From assembly GCF_017876095.1 (NCBI RefSeq), contig NZ_JAGINM010000005.1, positions 186,001 to 250,000 of the forward strand: a DNA stretch of 64,000 bases. The letters run 5' to 3'. Source of the stretch: Azospirillum agricola. Its GTDB lineage: Bacteria; Pseudomonadota; Alphaproteobacteria; Azospirillales; Azospirillaceae. This document shows, piece after piece, positions 55,916-64,000 of the stretch. Each line of letters opens with the position of its first letter. Position 1 is the first letter of the stretch. Under the pieces are notes generated by a model. It did no database searches, was not told the DNA's origin, and saw nothing but the letters and a program-made list of their open reading frames with translations. A program made the position numbers and the translations under genes.

Positions 55916-56650
55916 TCAGAACAGCGCGTTCACCAGCGAGCCGCGCCCGCTGTAGGCGCCGCCGCCGGAGCCGCCAAGCAGCATCGACAGGCTGCCGGTG
56001 GTGGAGCTGCCGCCGTTCAGCAGCGCCGCCAGATTCTGGAGCTTGGTGTTGCCGCCGAACGGGTTGTCGCCCTTGGCCGGCTGCTTGGCGATGGTGTCGT
56101 AGTCCTTGCTGTAGCTGCCCATGCGGAGCTGCACGCCGTAGCTCTTGTCCTCCTTGAGCGGCACGTCCGTGTCGCGGGCGACGCGCAGGGTGTAGTCGCC
56201 CTTGTCGAGGCTCAGGCTGCCGCTCTGCATCTTCTTGAAGGCGTCGTAGGTCGAGCCGGCGTCCTTGTTGCTGTCGGCGATCACCTTGCCCTGGCGGTCC
56301 ATCAGCTGGATGCGCACCCCGGCGTCGCCGACCGTGCCGACGGTGACCTCGCCCTTGCTGGTGACCTGGAACTTGTAGAAGTCCGCCGGGTCGTTCGCCG
56401 CCAGCGAGCTGAACACGTTGAGCCGGCTGGTGTCCTTCACCAGCGTGCCGATGTTGCTGGCGAAGGGGGCGGTGTTGTAGGAGGACTTCTTGACGGTCTG
56501 CTCGTACTCCTGGACCTTGCCGGCGGCGCCGCTGTTGTCCTTGGCCTCGCCGGTCTGCTGCTGCTGCACGCGCTTGACCGCCGCGTCGATGGACTGCTGC
56601 AAGCTCTGCGCCATGCGGCTGACATCGGTGTAACTGGACAAGCTGACCAT
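55916..56650 (-). CDS. Hypothetical protein with PPC-like beta domain
   Basis: 244 residues from an ATG with aaaggga upstream. N-terminal 60 residues are helical and Gln-rich (VSRMAQSLQQSIDAAVKRVQQQQ) without a signal peptide. Residues about 90-180 read as a beta-sandwich resembling the bacterial PPC domain (NDPADFYKFQVTSKGEV, VRIQLMDRQGKVIADS, GDYTLRVARD), and the C-terminus is Gly/Ser/Asn-rich (LLNGGSSTTGSLSMLLGG). PPC domains usually follow secreted proteases; here there is none. Non-classical export is possible; function unknown. Confidence 0.65.
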   Translation of the reverse strand: MVSLSSYTDVSRMAQSLQQSIDAAVKRVQQQQTGEAKDNSGAAGKVQEYEQTVKKSSYNTAPFASNIGTLVKDTSRLNVFSSLAANDPADFYKFQVTSKGEVTVGTVGDAGVRIQLMDRQGKVIADSNKDAGSTYDAFKKMQSGSLSLDKGDYTLRVARDTDVPLKEDKSYGVQLRMGSYSKDYDTIAKQPAKGDNPFGGNTKLQNLAALLNGGSSTTGSLSMLLGGSGGGAYSGRGSLVNALF

Positions 56651-56928
56651 GACCCGCTCCCTTTCGTCCGCACCCCTCCGGGTGCTCGGAACGAGAGTTC
56701 GCAAGAAGCGGGCCACGGCGGGGAACCCAGACTTTGCAACGGTTCCACCCGGCGGGCGAAGCGGCAGCCCGGCAATATCCGCAAAGCGGCGGCAAAATTT
56801 TCCGGCGCGAACAGCCCGCTGTTACCCACCCGCCCCCGGAACGCGCGACAGTCGCGCCACCGGATCGTCGGTGCCGCGAACAGCCCGCGGCGGACCGGCG
56901 CGCAACGCCAGCAAGGGGAGGATGGGCC
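56651..56928. other. Divergent gap, PPC-like gene / DJ-1 gene
   Basis: 278 bases. The DJ-1 gene has aaggggagg upstream. No operator, repeat or small ORF seen. Confidence 0.4.
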
Positions 56929-57501
56929 ATGGCCGGAAAGAGGATCCTGATGATCGTCGGCGACTACGCCGAGGATTACGAGACGATGGTGCCGTTCCAG
57001 GCGCTCGCCATGGTCGGGCACACGGTGCACGCGGTCTGTCCCGGCAAGCAGGCCGGCGACCGCATCGCCACCGCCATCCATGATTTCGAGGGCGACCAGA
57101 CCTACAGCGAGAAGCGCGGCCACAACTTCACCCTCAACGCGACCTTCGAGGGCACGCGCGCCGACTCCTACGACGCGCTGGTCATCCCCGGCGGCCGGGC
57201 GCCGGAGTATCTGCGGCTCGACGCCGCCGTGATCGCGCTCGTCCGCGCCTTCTTCGAGCAGGACAAGCCGGTCGCCGCCGTCTGCCACGGCGCCCAGCTG
57301 CTGGCCCCGGCCGGGGTGCTGAAGGGCCGCCGGGTCTCCGCCTACCCCGCCTGCCGGCCGGAGGTCGAGCTGGCCGGCGGCACCTACGCCGACATTCCGA
57401 TCGATTCCGCCGTGGCGGACGGTAAGCTGGTGACGGCTCCGGCCTGGCCGGCGCACCCGGCGTGGCTGGCGCTGTTCCTCAAGGCGCTGGACGCGGAGTA
57501 A
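56929..57501 (+). CDS. DJ-1/PfpI-family protein
   Basis: 190 residues. The nucleophile-elbow Cys is in [15 protein letters not shown] near 117-131, with [11 protein letters not shown] just before, and the start [20 protein letters not shown] shows the conserved Glu region. Members act as proteases, glyoxalase III-like deglycases or chaperones. Its stop lies 34 bases before the RHH_4-like gene; both may be one operon. Confidence 0.9.
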   Translation: MAGKRILMIVGDYAEDYETMVPFQALAMVGHTVHAVCPGKQAGDRIATAIHDFEGDQTYSEKRGHNFTLNATFEGTRADSYDALVIPGGRAPEYLRLDAAVIALVRAFFEQDKPVAAVCHGAQLLAPAGVLKGRRVSAYPACRPEVELAGGTYADIPIDSAVADGKLVTAPAWPAHPAWLALFLKALDAE

Positions 57502-57535
57502 CCCGGACATCCCCAACGCGGAAGGGCCGTCGAGC

Positions 57536-57889
57536 ATGTGCGAGATCTACGTCAAGGCCGACCCGATCCTCTACGAAAGCCGGTCGCGCTCGGTCCGCAT
57601 CCACGGGGTGGTGACCAGCATCCGGCTGGAGAACCTGTTCTGGGACGTCCTGGCCGACATCGCCGCGCGCGACGGCATGACCGTGAACCAGCTCATCGCC
57701 AAGCTCTACGACGAGATCGTCGAGGCGCGCGGCGAGGTGCCCAACCTCGCCTCCTTCCTGCGGGTCAGCTGCATGCGCTACCTGACGCTGGTGGTCGGCC
57801 GCGAGGGGGACGGGCATCGGGACGGGGACGCGGACGCCTCCCGCCCGGCGACGCGCCGGGCGGCGGAGGTGGTGGCGCTGCGGGGCTGA
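57536..57889 (+). CDS. RHH_4-like ribbon-helix-helix protein
   Basis: 117 residues. SRSVRIHGVVTSIRLENLFWDVLADIA split near 17-45, then GMTVNQLIAKLYDE, match the RHH_4 (PF13467-like) domain, common in alphaproteobacteria with possible regulator function. The C-terminal 30 residues are Asp/Arg-rich and variable. The DJ-1 gene precedes it; apt converges, 4 bases apart. Confidence 0.78.
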   Translation: MCEIYVKADPILYESRSRSVRIHGVVTSIRLENLFWDVLADIAARDGMTVNQLIAKLYDEIVEARGEVPNLASFLRVSCMRYLTLVVGREGDGHRDGDADASRPATRRAAEVVALRG

Positions 57890-57893
57890 CGCC

Positions 57894-58409
57894 CTACTCG
57901 TCGTAGGCCATCAGCGAATGGCAGGGCACGTCCAGCCGCTCGCGGCCGTTCAGGAAGGTCAGCTCCACCAGGAAGGCGGCGGCGCGGACGTCGGCGCCGA
58001 TCTGGCGCAGCAGCGTGACCGCCGCCGCCATGGTGCCGCCGGTCGCCAGCAGGTCGTCGAGCACGACCACGCGCTGACCCGGCTTCACCGCGTCGGCCTG
58101 CACCTCGATGATGTCGGTGCCGTATTCCAGGTCGTAGGAATGCGCCACCTTGTCGCCCGGCAGCTTGCCGTGCTTGCGCACCATGACGAAGCCGATGCCC
58201 AGCGCCAGCGCCAGCGGGGCGGCGACCAGGAAGCCGCGCGACTCGATGCCGACCAGCACGTCGGGCTGGTGCGGGCGCACCGCCTCGGCCAATTGATCGA
58301 TGGCCGCCTTCCAGGCCGGGCCATGGGCCAGCAGCGGCGAGACGTCGTAGAACAGGATTCCGGGCTTCGGGAAATCCGGAATGCCGCGGATGTGGTCTTT
58401 CAAATCCAT
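57894..58409 (-). CDS. apt: Adenine phosphoribosyltransferase
   Basis: 171 residues. Joins adenine and PRPP to AMP in purine salvage. Conserved start [21 protein letters not shown] split, [21 protein letters not shown] and the PRPP site [17 protein letters not shown] (near 120-136). ATG at 58409. The long frame farther upstream contains the dispersed repeat and is not part of it. Confidence 0.95.
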   Translation of the reverse strand: MDLKDHIRGIPDFPKPGILFYDVSPLLAHGPAWKAAIDQLAEAVRPHQPDVLVGIESRGFLVAAPLALALGIGFVMVRKHGKLPGDKVAHSYDLEYGTDIIEVQADAVKPGQRVVVLDDLLATGGTMAAAVTLLRQIGADVRAAAFLVELTFLNGRERLDVPCHSLMAYDE

Positions 58410-58805
58410 CGAGGTCGGGTCCGTCAGGGTCGCGGGTCGGTGCGACAAGGCGAAGCAGTCTATCGGGACGCCCCCCACCGCGCAAACGGGCGTTGCGCCG
58501 CAGCCGGATCGCGGGCCGACGAGCGCGAGCAAAGACATTTCAGACACGGATGAACACGGATATCCACGGATGGACACGGATTTCATTTCTCCTTGATCCC
58601 GTTGATCCGTGAGCCGGCGCAGCCGGCATCCGTGTTCATCCGTGTCAAAATCCCTTTCCCAACATTGTTTTCTCAACCGGACGGCCCGCGCGCCTCGGCC
58701 ATTGGACCACCGAATGCGCTGCATGTGCGCTGCGGGGTTGACCGGACGCGCGTGCGCGGCCACGTTCCAACCTCTCCGATCGAATGGTGGAACGGGTGGC
58801 CGGGC
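58410..58805. other. Intergenic region with dispersed repeat copy B
   Basis: 396 bases between apt (minus) and the mla operon (plus), with the repeat at 58543-58650. Reading frames run through it on both strands but carry no recognisable domain. Promoters for both sides must lie here; none assigned. Confidence 0.6.
58543..58650. repeat. Dispersed palindromic repeat, copy B
   Basis: Left part is acacggatgaacacggat, then ccacggatggacacggat; right part is atccgtg-agccggcgcagccggc-atccgtg-ttcatccgtgtcaaaa. The right 46 bases (58605-58650) equal 16823-16868. Outer parts pair with each other as inverted copies. Centre differs between copies (ttcatttctccttgatcc here). Confidence 0.85.
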
Positions 58806-59945
58806 GTGGCGGGTGAAGCGGTCTGGGTCGAATCGCGGTACGGCGACGGCGTGTGGAGCATCGGCCCCGCCGGGCGCTGGACGCTGGAGTCCGCCGGGCC
58901 GGCGGCCGAGGCGCTGAAGGCCCTGCGGCCGGAACGCTCCGGCGGGCCGGTGCGGCTCGACCTCGGCCGGCTCGACGCGCTCGACACGGTGGGAGCCTAT
59001 CTGCTGGCCCGGCTCGCCGACCGGCTGGCGGCGGAGGGCCACGCCGTCGCCGTCGAGGGCGTGCGGCCCGAGCACGCCGCCCTGTTCGACGCGGTGCGCG
59101 AGGCGGGCCAGGCTCCCGCCCAGCCCCACGGCGCGGCCCACCACCCGATCATCGACATGGTCGTCCGCACCGGCCGCACCACCATCGAGGCGGTGCGCGA
59201 GGCGGGGAACCTGATCTCCTTCCTTGGGCTCGTCACCATCACCTTCGCGCGCCTGCTGCTGAAGCCGTCGCGGCTGCGCCTGACCTCGGTGATGTTCCAC
59301 ATCGAGCAGACCGGGCTGAACGCGCTGCCGATCCTCGGGCTGCTGTCCTTCCTGATCGGCGTCGTGCTGGCCTTCCAGGGCGCCGACCAGCTCAAGCGCT
59401 TCGGCGCCGAGCTGTACGTCGTCAACCTGCTGGGCATCTCGGTGCTGCGCGAGATCGGCGTGCTGATGACGGCGATCATCGTCGCCGGCCGCTCCGGCTC
59501 GGCCTTCACCGCGCAGATCGGCACCATGAAGGTCAACCAGGAGGTCGACGCCATCGGCACCATGGGGCTCGACCCGATCGAGCTGCTGGTGGTGCCGCGC
59601 GCGCTGGCGCTGATGGTCACGCTGCCGCTGCTGGTCTTCTACGCCGACGTCATGGGGCTGTTCGGCGGGGCGGTGATGAGCTACGCGACGCTCGACATCA
59701 CCTTCGGCCAGTTCATCCGCCAGCTCCACACGGCGGTCGGCATCAACACGGTGCTGGCCGGGCTGATCAAGGCGCCGGTCTTCGCGCTGGTCATCGCCAT
59801 CGTCGGCTGCTACGAGGGCATGAAGGTGTCCGGCAGCGCCGAGAGCGTCGGCACCCTGACCACCAAGGCGGTGGTCGAGGGCATCTTCCTGGTGATCGTC
59901 ATCGACGCGGTGTTCTCCGTGCTGTTCTCCATGCTGGGGGTGTGA
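58806..59945 (+). CDS. mlaE: Phospholipid transport permease with STAS domain (MlaB-MlaE fusion)
   Basis: 379 residues from the GTG at 58806. The first 95 residues form a STAS domain ([33 protein letters not shown]), which stands for separate MlaB. The rest is Mla[51 protein letters not shown]. The frame goes back to 58593 but that part crosses the dispersed repeat, so a start after it is preferred; the exact codon is uncertain. Part of a retrograde or anterograde lipid transport complex in the inner membrane. mlaF overlaps by one base. Confidence 0.88.
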   Translation: MAGEAVWVESRYGDGVWSIGPAGRWTLESAGPAAEALKALRPERSGGPVRLDLGRLDALDTVGAYLLARLADRLAAEGHAVAVEGVRPEHAALFDAVREAGQAPAQPHGAAHHPIIDMVVRTGRTTIEAVREAGNLISFLGLVTITFARLLLKPSRLRLTSVMFHIEQTGLNALPILGLLSFLIGVVLAFQGADQLKRFGAELYVVNLLGISVLREIGVLMTAIIVAGRSGSAFTAQIGTMKVNQEVDAIGTMGLDPIELLVVPRALALMVTLPLLVFYADVMGLFGGAVMSYATLDITFGQFIRQLHTAVGINTVLAGLIKAPVFALVIAIVGCYEGMKVSGSAESVGTLTTKAVVEGIFLVIVIDAVFSVLFSMLGV

Positions 59946-60760
59946 TGGCCGACGCAATCCCCCTTTCCCCGGCCCTTCCATCGACCACCCGGCCGGTCCT
60001 CCAGCCGGTCATCCGCGTGCGCGGCCTCGTCACCCGCTTCGGGCCGCAGACCGTCCATGACGGGCTCGACCTCGACGTGCGGGCCGGCGAGGTGCTGGGC
60101 GTCGTCGGCGGCTCCGGCACCGGCAAGTCGGTGCTGCTGAAGGAGATCATCGGGCTGATCCGACCCGCCGCCGGCACCATCGAACTGCTCGGCCACGACA
60201 CCGCCGACCTGTCCCAGCGCGAACGGACGGCGTTGCAGGCGCGCACCGGCGTGCTGTTCCAGAACGGCGCGCTGTTCAGCTCCATGACCGTCGCCGAGAA
60301 CGTCATGCTGCCGCTGAAGGAGCACACCGACCTGCCGCCCCCCCTGATCGCCGAGATCGCGCGTGTGAAGATCGCCATGGCCGGGCTGCCGCCCGACGCC
60401 GGGGCCAAGCACCCGTCGCAGCTTTCCGGCGGCATGGTCAAGCGCGCCGGCCTGGCCCGCGCGCTGGCGCTCGACCCCGCCATCCTGTTCCTCGACGAGC
60501 CGACCGCCGGGCTCGACCCGATCGGCGCCGCCGCCTTCGACAGCCTGATCCGCGGCTTGCAGCGCAGCCTGGGGCTGACCGTCTTCATGGTGACGCACGA
60601 CCTCGACAGCCTGACGACGATCTGCGACCGCATCGCGGTGCTGATCGACAGGAAAATCCGGGTGGGCACGCTGGAGGAGCATCTGGCCGACCCGCACCCC
60701 TGGATCCACGACTATTTTCACGGACCGCGCGGCCGCGCCGCGCGCCATGCGGAGGACTGA
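59945..60760 (+). CDS. mlaF: Phospholipid transport ATP-binding protein
   Basis: 271 residues. Walker [10 protein letters not shown] near 56-64, signature [15 protein letters not shown], Walker [15 protein letters not shown], and the MlaF-specific [18 protein letters not shown]. It powers the MlaE permease. Its ATG overlaps the mlaE stop (TGATG), and mlaD starts 9 bases after it. Confidence 0.93.
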   Translation: MADAIPLSPALPSTTRPVLQPVIRVRGLVTRFGPQTVHDGLDLDVRAGEVLGVVGGSGTGKSVLLKEIIGLIRPAAGTIELLGHDTADLSQRERTALQARTGVLFQNGALFSSMTVAENVMLPLKEHTDLPPPLIAEIARVKIAMAGLPPDAGAKHPSQLSGGMVKRAGLARALALDPAILFLDEPTAGLDPIGAAAFDSLIRGLQRSLGLTVFMVTHDLDSLTTICDRIAVLIDRKIRVGTLEEHLADPHPWIHDYFHGPRGRAARHAED

Positions 60761-60769
60761 GGGCAAGCG

Positions 60770-61729
60770 ATGGAAACGCGCGCCAGCTACATCCTGGTCG
60801 GCAGCTTCGTGCTGTCGCTGCTCGCCGGCCTGCTGGTCTTCACCGTCTGGATCGCCAAGGTCCAGCTGGAGGAGTCCCGGCAGCCCTACCGCATCTACTT
60901 CACCGGCTCCGTCACCGGCCTCCAGCAGGGCAGCCCGGTGCGCTACCGGGGCGTCCCGGTCGGCACGGTGGGCGACATCCGGCTCGATCCCGACAACGTG
61001 ACGCGGGTGCGCGTGACCATCCTGGTTCAGAACGGCACGCCGATCATGTCGGATTCCATCGCCTCGCTGGAGGTGCAGGGCATCACCGGCGGCGCCTACG
61101 TGCAGATCTCGGGCGGCACGGTGGAGGCGGACCGGCTGACGGCGACCGACCGCGACGGCATCCCGGTGATCCCGTCGCGCACCTCCTCGCTGACCGCCGT
61201 GGTCGACACCGCCCCGCAGCTGCTCAACCGGGCGCTGGAGGTCATCACCCGGCTGGGCGAGCTGATGAACGGCGACAACCAGAAGGCCATCGGCGAGATC
61301 CTCGGCAACGTCCGCGACATCAGCGCCGACCTCGCCCGCGCCACCGCCGGGCTGGAGGGGACGATGGCGCAGGCGCAGACGACCCTGAAGGGCTTCGAGA
61401 GCGTCGGCCCGCAGCTCGACCGCACGCTGGCGCAGGCGCAGGGCACGCTGGCGACCGTCAACGGCAGCGCCAGGCAGCTCACCGGCGACAGCCGCGAGCT
61501 GATCCAGTCGCTGAGGAAGACGTCGGGCGAGCTGGCCGCCCTGCTCGCCGAGAACCGGCAGCCCGTGCGCGACTTCGCAACCACGGGGCTGTATGACTTG
61601 AGCCTGCTGATCTCCCAGCTTCGCGACCTGTCGGGTCAGCTGTCGCGGGTGGTGACGCGGATTGAAAACGACCCGTCGAACTTCCTGTTCGGCGGAACCC
61701 GGCAGGGCGTGGAGGTGCGTGGCAAATGA
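60770..61729 (+). CDS. mlaD: MCE-domain lipid-transport protein
   Basis: 319 residues. An N-terminal membrane anchor (about 8-30), the MCE domain (about 38-120: YRIYFTGSVTGLQQGSPVRY, GVPVGTVGDIRLDPDNVTRV), then a long amphipathic helical region (about 150-300, with repeated AQ-rich units such as MAQAQTTLKGFES and LAQAQGTLATVNG) that could form a coiled coil. The hexamer spans the periplasm. Longer than E. coli MlaD (about 180), like other alphaproteobacterial MCE proteins. Overlaps the lipoprotein gene by four bases. Confidence 0.92.
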   Translation: METRASYILVGSFVLSLLAGLLVFTVWIAKVQLEESRQPYRIYFTGSVTGLQQGSPVRYRGVPVGTVGDIRLDPDNVTRVRVTILVQNGTPIMSDSIASLEVQGITGGAYVQISGGTVEADRLTATDRDGIPVIPSRTSSLTAVVDTAPQLLNRALEVITRLGELMNGDNQKAIGEILGNVRDISADLARATAGLEGTMAQAQTTLKGFESVGPQLDRTLAQAQGTLATVNGSARQLTGDSRELIQSLRKTSGELAALLAENRQPVRDFATTGLYDLSLLISQLRDLSGQLSRVVTRIENDPSNFLFGGTRQGVEVRGK

Positions 61730-62373
61730 AGTGTCGGTTTCGCGCGGCGTCGGGCGCCGCCATCCTCGCCGCCCTGGTCGGCGTCGGCGCGCTGGGGCTG
61801 ACGGGCTGCTCAACCCTGAACCCGACGGCGCCCAAGCTCTACACCCTGACCGCCCGCGCGCCGGCGGACGCCGCCCTGCCCAAGGCCGACTGGCAGCTGC
61901 TGGTCGAGGCGCCGGCCGCCGCCGCCGGCATCGACACGCCGCGCATCGCGCTGGCCCGGACGCCGACCACGCTCGACTATTTCGCCGACGTCTCCTGGGC
62001 CGACCGGGCGCCGCTGATGGTGCAGGGGCTGATCGTCCAGTCCTTCGAGGACAGCGGGCGCATCGTCTCGGTCGGGCGCGACACGGTGGGGCTGCGCTCC
62101 GACTTCGTGCTGAAATCCGAGCTGCGCGACTTCCAGGCGGAATACTCCACGCCCGGCGCAGCCACCCCCGACCGCGTGCATGTCCGCCTGTCGGCCAAGC
62201 TGGTCGCCATGCCGCGCCGGACCATCGAGGCCGGCGAGACCTTCGAGGCGACGGTGGCGGTGCGCGGCCGCGACTTCACCGACGTGATCGCCGCCTTCGA
62301 CGAGGCGCTGGGGCAGGTCAGCGGCGCGCTGGTCGGCTGGGCGCTGCGCAGCGGCCTGCGCGCGGGCTCGTGA
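61726..62373 (+). CDS. ABC-transport auxiliary lipoprotein (PqiC-like)
   Basis: 215 residues. Lipobox LTGC with Cys at 28. PKLYTLTARAP and LDYFADVSWADRAPLMVQGL, then RSDFVLKSELRDFQAEY belong to the ABC_trans_aux/PqiC family, the outer-membrane lipoprotein that completes MCE transport systems. It ends the operon STAS-mlaE, mlaF, mlaD, this gene. Confidence 0.9.
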   Translation: MKCRFRAASGAAILAALVGVGALGLTGCSTLNPTAPKLYTLTARAPADAALPKADWQLLVEAPAAAAGIDTPRIALARTPTTLDYFADVSWADRAPLMVQGLIVQSFEDSGRIVSVGRDTVGLRSDFVLKSELRDFQAEYSTPGAATPDRVHVRLSAKLVAMPRRTIEAGETFEATVAVRGRDFTDVIAAFDEALGQVSGALVGWALRSGLRAGS

Positions 62374-62495
62374 CCCGCGCGCGGCGAAGCCCGTGATGAT
62401 TCGTCCGGGATCCTTCGAAGCCGCAGGAAAAATCTTGCCAGCGGGCGATATCCGCGTACGTAATAGGGTTGTTTGGCGCACCGGCGGATAGGGCG

Positions 62496-63260
62496 ATGAC
62501 GGAGCTTGCGGAACTCCCCCGCGAGGCGTTGGAGGCGATGGCCGAGGCCGGACGCGAGGTCCGGCTGTGCCAGCGCGTCCTGGCCAAGACCGGCGACACC
62601 GTGGTCGGCGAGCTGCTGCGCGGCCACGGCACGCTGTACGAGTGGCGGCATTACCCGCCGGGCGACGTCTACGACGCGGAATACCACGCGCAGTACTATT
62701 ACCACTGCCACCCGGAGGGCGAGCGTCCGACCGGCGAGCATGGGCATTTCCACACCTTCCTGCGGCCGCACGGCATGCCGTCGGGGGTGAGGCCCGCCCC
62801 CCTGCCCGACTTCGCGCCGCCGGACAGCGACAACGACGCGCTGTCGCACCTGATCGGCATCGCCATGGACGTCGCCGGCCAGCCGGTGCGGCTGTTCACC
62901 ACCAACCGCTGGGTGACCGGCGAGACCTGGTACGGCTCCGCCGACGTGGTGTCCATGCTGGACGGCTTCGTGGTCGACCACGCCCGCCCGTCCTGGCCGA
63001 CGAACCGCTGGATCAGCGCCCTGCTCCAGCTTTTCCGCCCGCAGATCGTCGATCTGCTGCACCAGCGCGACCGGGCGATCGCCCGCTGGGCGGAGGACCA
63101 TCCCGACAGCTACGTCTACGAGGACCGGGGGCTGGAGGTCGCCTCCCAGTGCTTCATCCTGGTCGAGGAACAGATCGCCGAGGTGGAACGGCTGCTGCGC
63201 GGCAGCCGGCGGCGGCGCTCGATCCTCCCCGAACCACCGAGCTTCGTCGAGATCTCCTGA
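62496..63260 (+). CDS. Conserved His-rich hypothetical protein
   Basis: 254 residues from the ATG at 62496. Soluble, with many His and aromatic residues: YEWRHYPPGDVYDAEYHAQYY near 47-67, HCHPEGERPTGEHGHFHTFLRP near 70-90 in parts, LFTTNRWVTGETWYGSADVV, then a helical end. The first block could bind metal. A family of this size and motif is catalogued as DUF6969 as far as I recall. Function unknown. It stands 122 bases after the mla operon. Confidence 0.65.
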   Translation: MTELAELPREALEAMAEAGREVRLCQRVLAKTGDTVVGELLRGHGTLYEWRHYPPGDVYDAEYHAQYYYHCHPEGERPTGEHGHFHTFLRPHGMPSGVRPAPLPDFAPPDSDNDALSHLIGIAMDVAGQPVRLFTTNRWVTGETWYGSADVVSMLDGFVVDHARPSWPTNRWISALLQLFRPQIVDLLHQRDRAIARWAEDHPDSYVYEDRGLEVASQCFILVEEQIAEVERLLRGSRRRRSILPEPPSFVEIS

Positions 63261-63287
63261 GGCGCTGGCGGCCCCTCGCCCACTTCC

Positions 63288-64000
63288 TCAGGCGTCGAAA
63301 CGGACCGGGCCGCCGCTGTCGGTCGCTTCCCGCACCGCCAGGGTGGCGCGGAGCGTCTCGGTGGCGTCGGCCCCGCCGACCAGCGGTTCCTCCTCGCCGC
63401 GGATGACGCGGGCGAAATGGTCGAGCTGCCGGACATAGGGGTTGGCCGGCCGCAGCGGCAGCGCCGTGCGGGTGAAGGGGTCGAGCCAGCCGCGCCCGCC
63501 CTCGTAGCGCCACAGCTCCAGCGTCGGCACCGCCAGCGACCCGTCGGTGCCCGAGAAGAAATGCGTCGGCACGCTCTGGCGGGCGAATTGCGGGCTCTCG
63601 CCGGTGGTCATGTCCCAGCTCCAGGGCGTCGCGGCGGCGTCGGACAGGCTGATGGTGGCGAGCGCCCCGTTGCGCAGCCGCAGCACCACGGCGGCGGTGT
63701 CCTCCACTGGAAAGCCTCGGGTCTTGCTGGAACGCATGGCCTGGAGGCTTTCGATGCCGCCGCACAGGAAGCGCAGCGTGTCGATCTCGTGGATCAGGTT
63801 GATCAGGATCGGCCCGCCGCCCTCCTGCTTCCGCCACGCGACGTCGAAATAGCCGTCCGGCTTCAGGAAGGTGTAGAGGATCGTCGCCGACACCAGCGCG
63901 CCGAGGTCGCCGCGCCCGATCACCTCGCGCGCCGTTTGCAGGATCGGGTTGTGGCGGCGGTGGTGGCCGACCAGCAGCGGCACGCCCGCCCGTTCCGCGG
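63288..64000 (-). CDS. Gfo/Idh/MocA-family dehydrogenase, C-terminal part
   Basis: The 5' end lies beyond the window; about 237 residues of the C-terminal part are visible. Starts mid-domain at AERAGVPLLVGHHRRHNPIL, then PDGYFDVAWRKQEGGGPIL, and INLIHEIDTLRFLCGG, which contains the catalytic His-type motif (NLIHEIDTLRFL). The dinucleotide-binding region is missing. It resembles inositol 2-dehydrogenase-type enzymes. Separate from the 7214-8404 member. Confidence 0.9.
   Translation of the reverse strand, partial: AERAGVPLLVGHHRRHNPILQTAREVIGRGDLGALVSATILYTFLKPDGYFDVAWRKQEGGGPILINLIHEIDTLRFLCGGIESLQAMRSSKTRGFPVEDTAAVVLRLRNGALATISLSDAAATPWSWDMTTGESPQFARQSVPTHFFSGTDGSLAVPTLELWRYEGGRGWLDPFTRTALPLRPANPYVRQLDHFARVIRGEEEPLVGGADATETLRATLAVREATDSGGPVRFDA

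Noticed and set aside
58593..58805. Longer N-terminus of the MlaE-like protein
   Set aside because: The extension crosses the dispersed repeat and has no similarity; GTG at 58806 starts just before the STAS domain.

Overview
The window is very GC-rich and gene-dense, with long antisense frames open behind most real genes. Its gene set points to an alphaproteobacterium of the Azospirillum/Rhodospirillales type: a DNA polymerase IV with an N-terminal zinc-ribbon extension, a liv operon ending in a small membrane protein of the DUF6867 kind, a DUF1194 von Willebrand protein, an RHH_4-like protein, and an SSS-transporter/histidine-kinase fusion. The genus is an inference. I saw no rRNA, tRNA, transposase, phage gene or CRISPR array.

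Layout. 1-954: end of a TPR/glycosyltransferase-like protein. 1015-8404: carbohydrate locus, with a ROK repressor facing a ribose-type ABC transporter (ATPase, permease, binding protein), a sugar-phosphate isomerase-like protein and a Gfo/Idh/MocA dehydrogenase. 8490-14527: DUF2892 protein, dinB, and a CrbS/CrbR-like two-component system. 14897-16628: four small genes of unknown function. 16629-18722: a dispersed-repeat copy, a three-site Pho box, and the DUF47-pit phosphate transporter pair. 18835-25315: a small unknown gene, a hybrid kinase, LysR/tautomerase, and Lrp/alanine dehydrogenase. 25316-30444: a structured 737-base gap and livHMGF plus a small membrane protein, with no binding protein. 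30873-37950: chemoreceptor, glutaryl-CoA dehydrogenase, a DedA/ATP-grasp fusion with a DUF1345 partner, a serine hydrolase and a small lipoprotein. 38179-43084: ethanolamine use (eutB, eutC, eat, AraC regulator). 43100-43628: ribbon-helix-helix protein and a cluster of DnaA-box-like sites. 43629-52811: MdtABC-type RND efflux operon followed on the same strand by an ECF sigma factor, its anti-sigma factor and a periplasmic metal-sensor-like protein. 52973-57889: DUF1194 pair, LysE exporter, tenA, a PPC-like protein, a DJ-1/PfpI protein and an RHH_4-like protein. 57894-63260: apt, a second dispersed-repeat copy, an Mla-type lipid transport operon (STAS-MlaE, MlaF, MlaD, auxiliary lipoprotein), and a His-rich conserved protein. 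63288-64000: a partial second Gfo/Idh/MocA dehydrogenase.

How the parts fit. Several units are complete and self-regulated: sugar uptake and oxidation under ROK control, alanine catabolism under Lrp-type control, ethanolamine uptake and cleavage, phosphate uptake apparently under PhoB control, and drug or metal efflux with its own sigma factor. The least explained items are the DedA/ATP-grasp fusion, the regulatory module behind the RND genes, the DnaA-box cluster at 43409-43588, the hairpin-rich gaps before the liv operon and the chemoreceptor, and the two copies of a palindromic 'cacggatgaacacggat' repeat.
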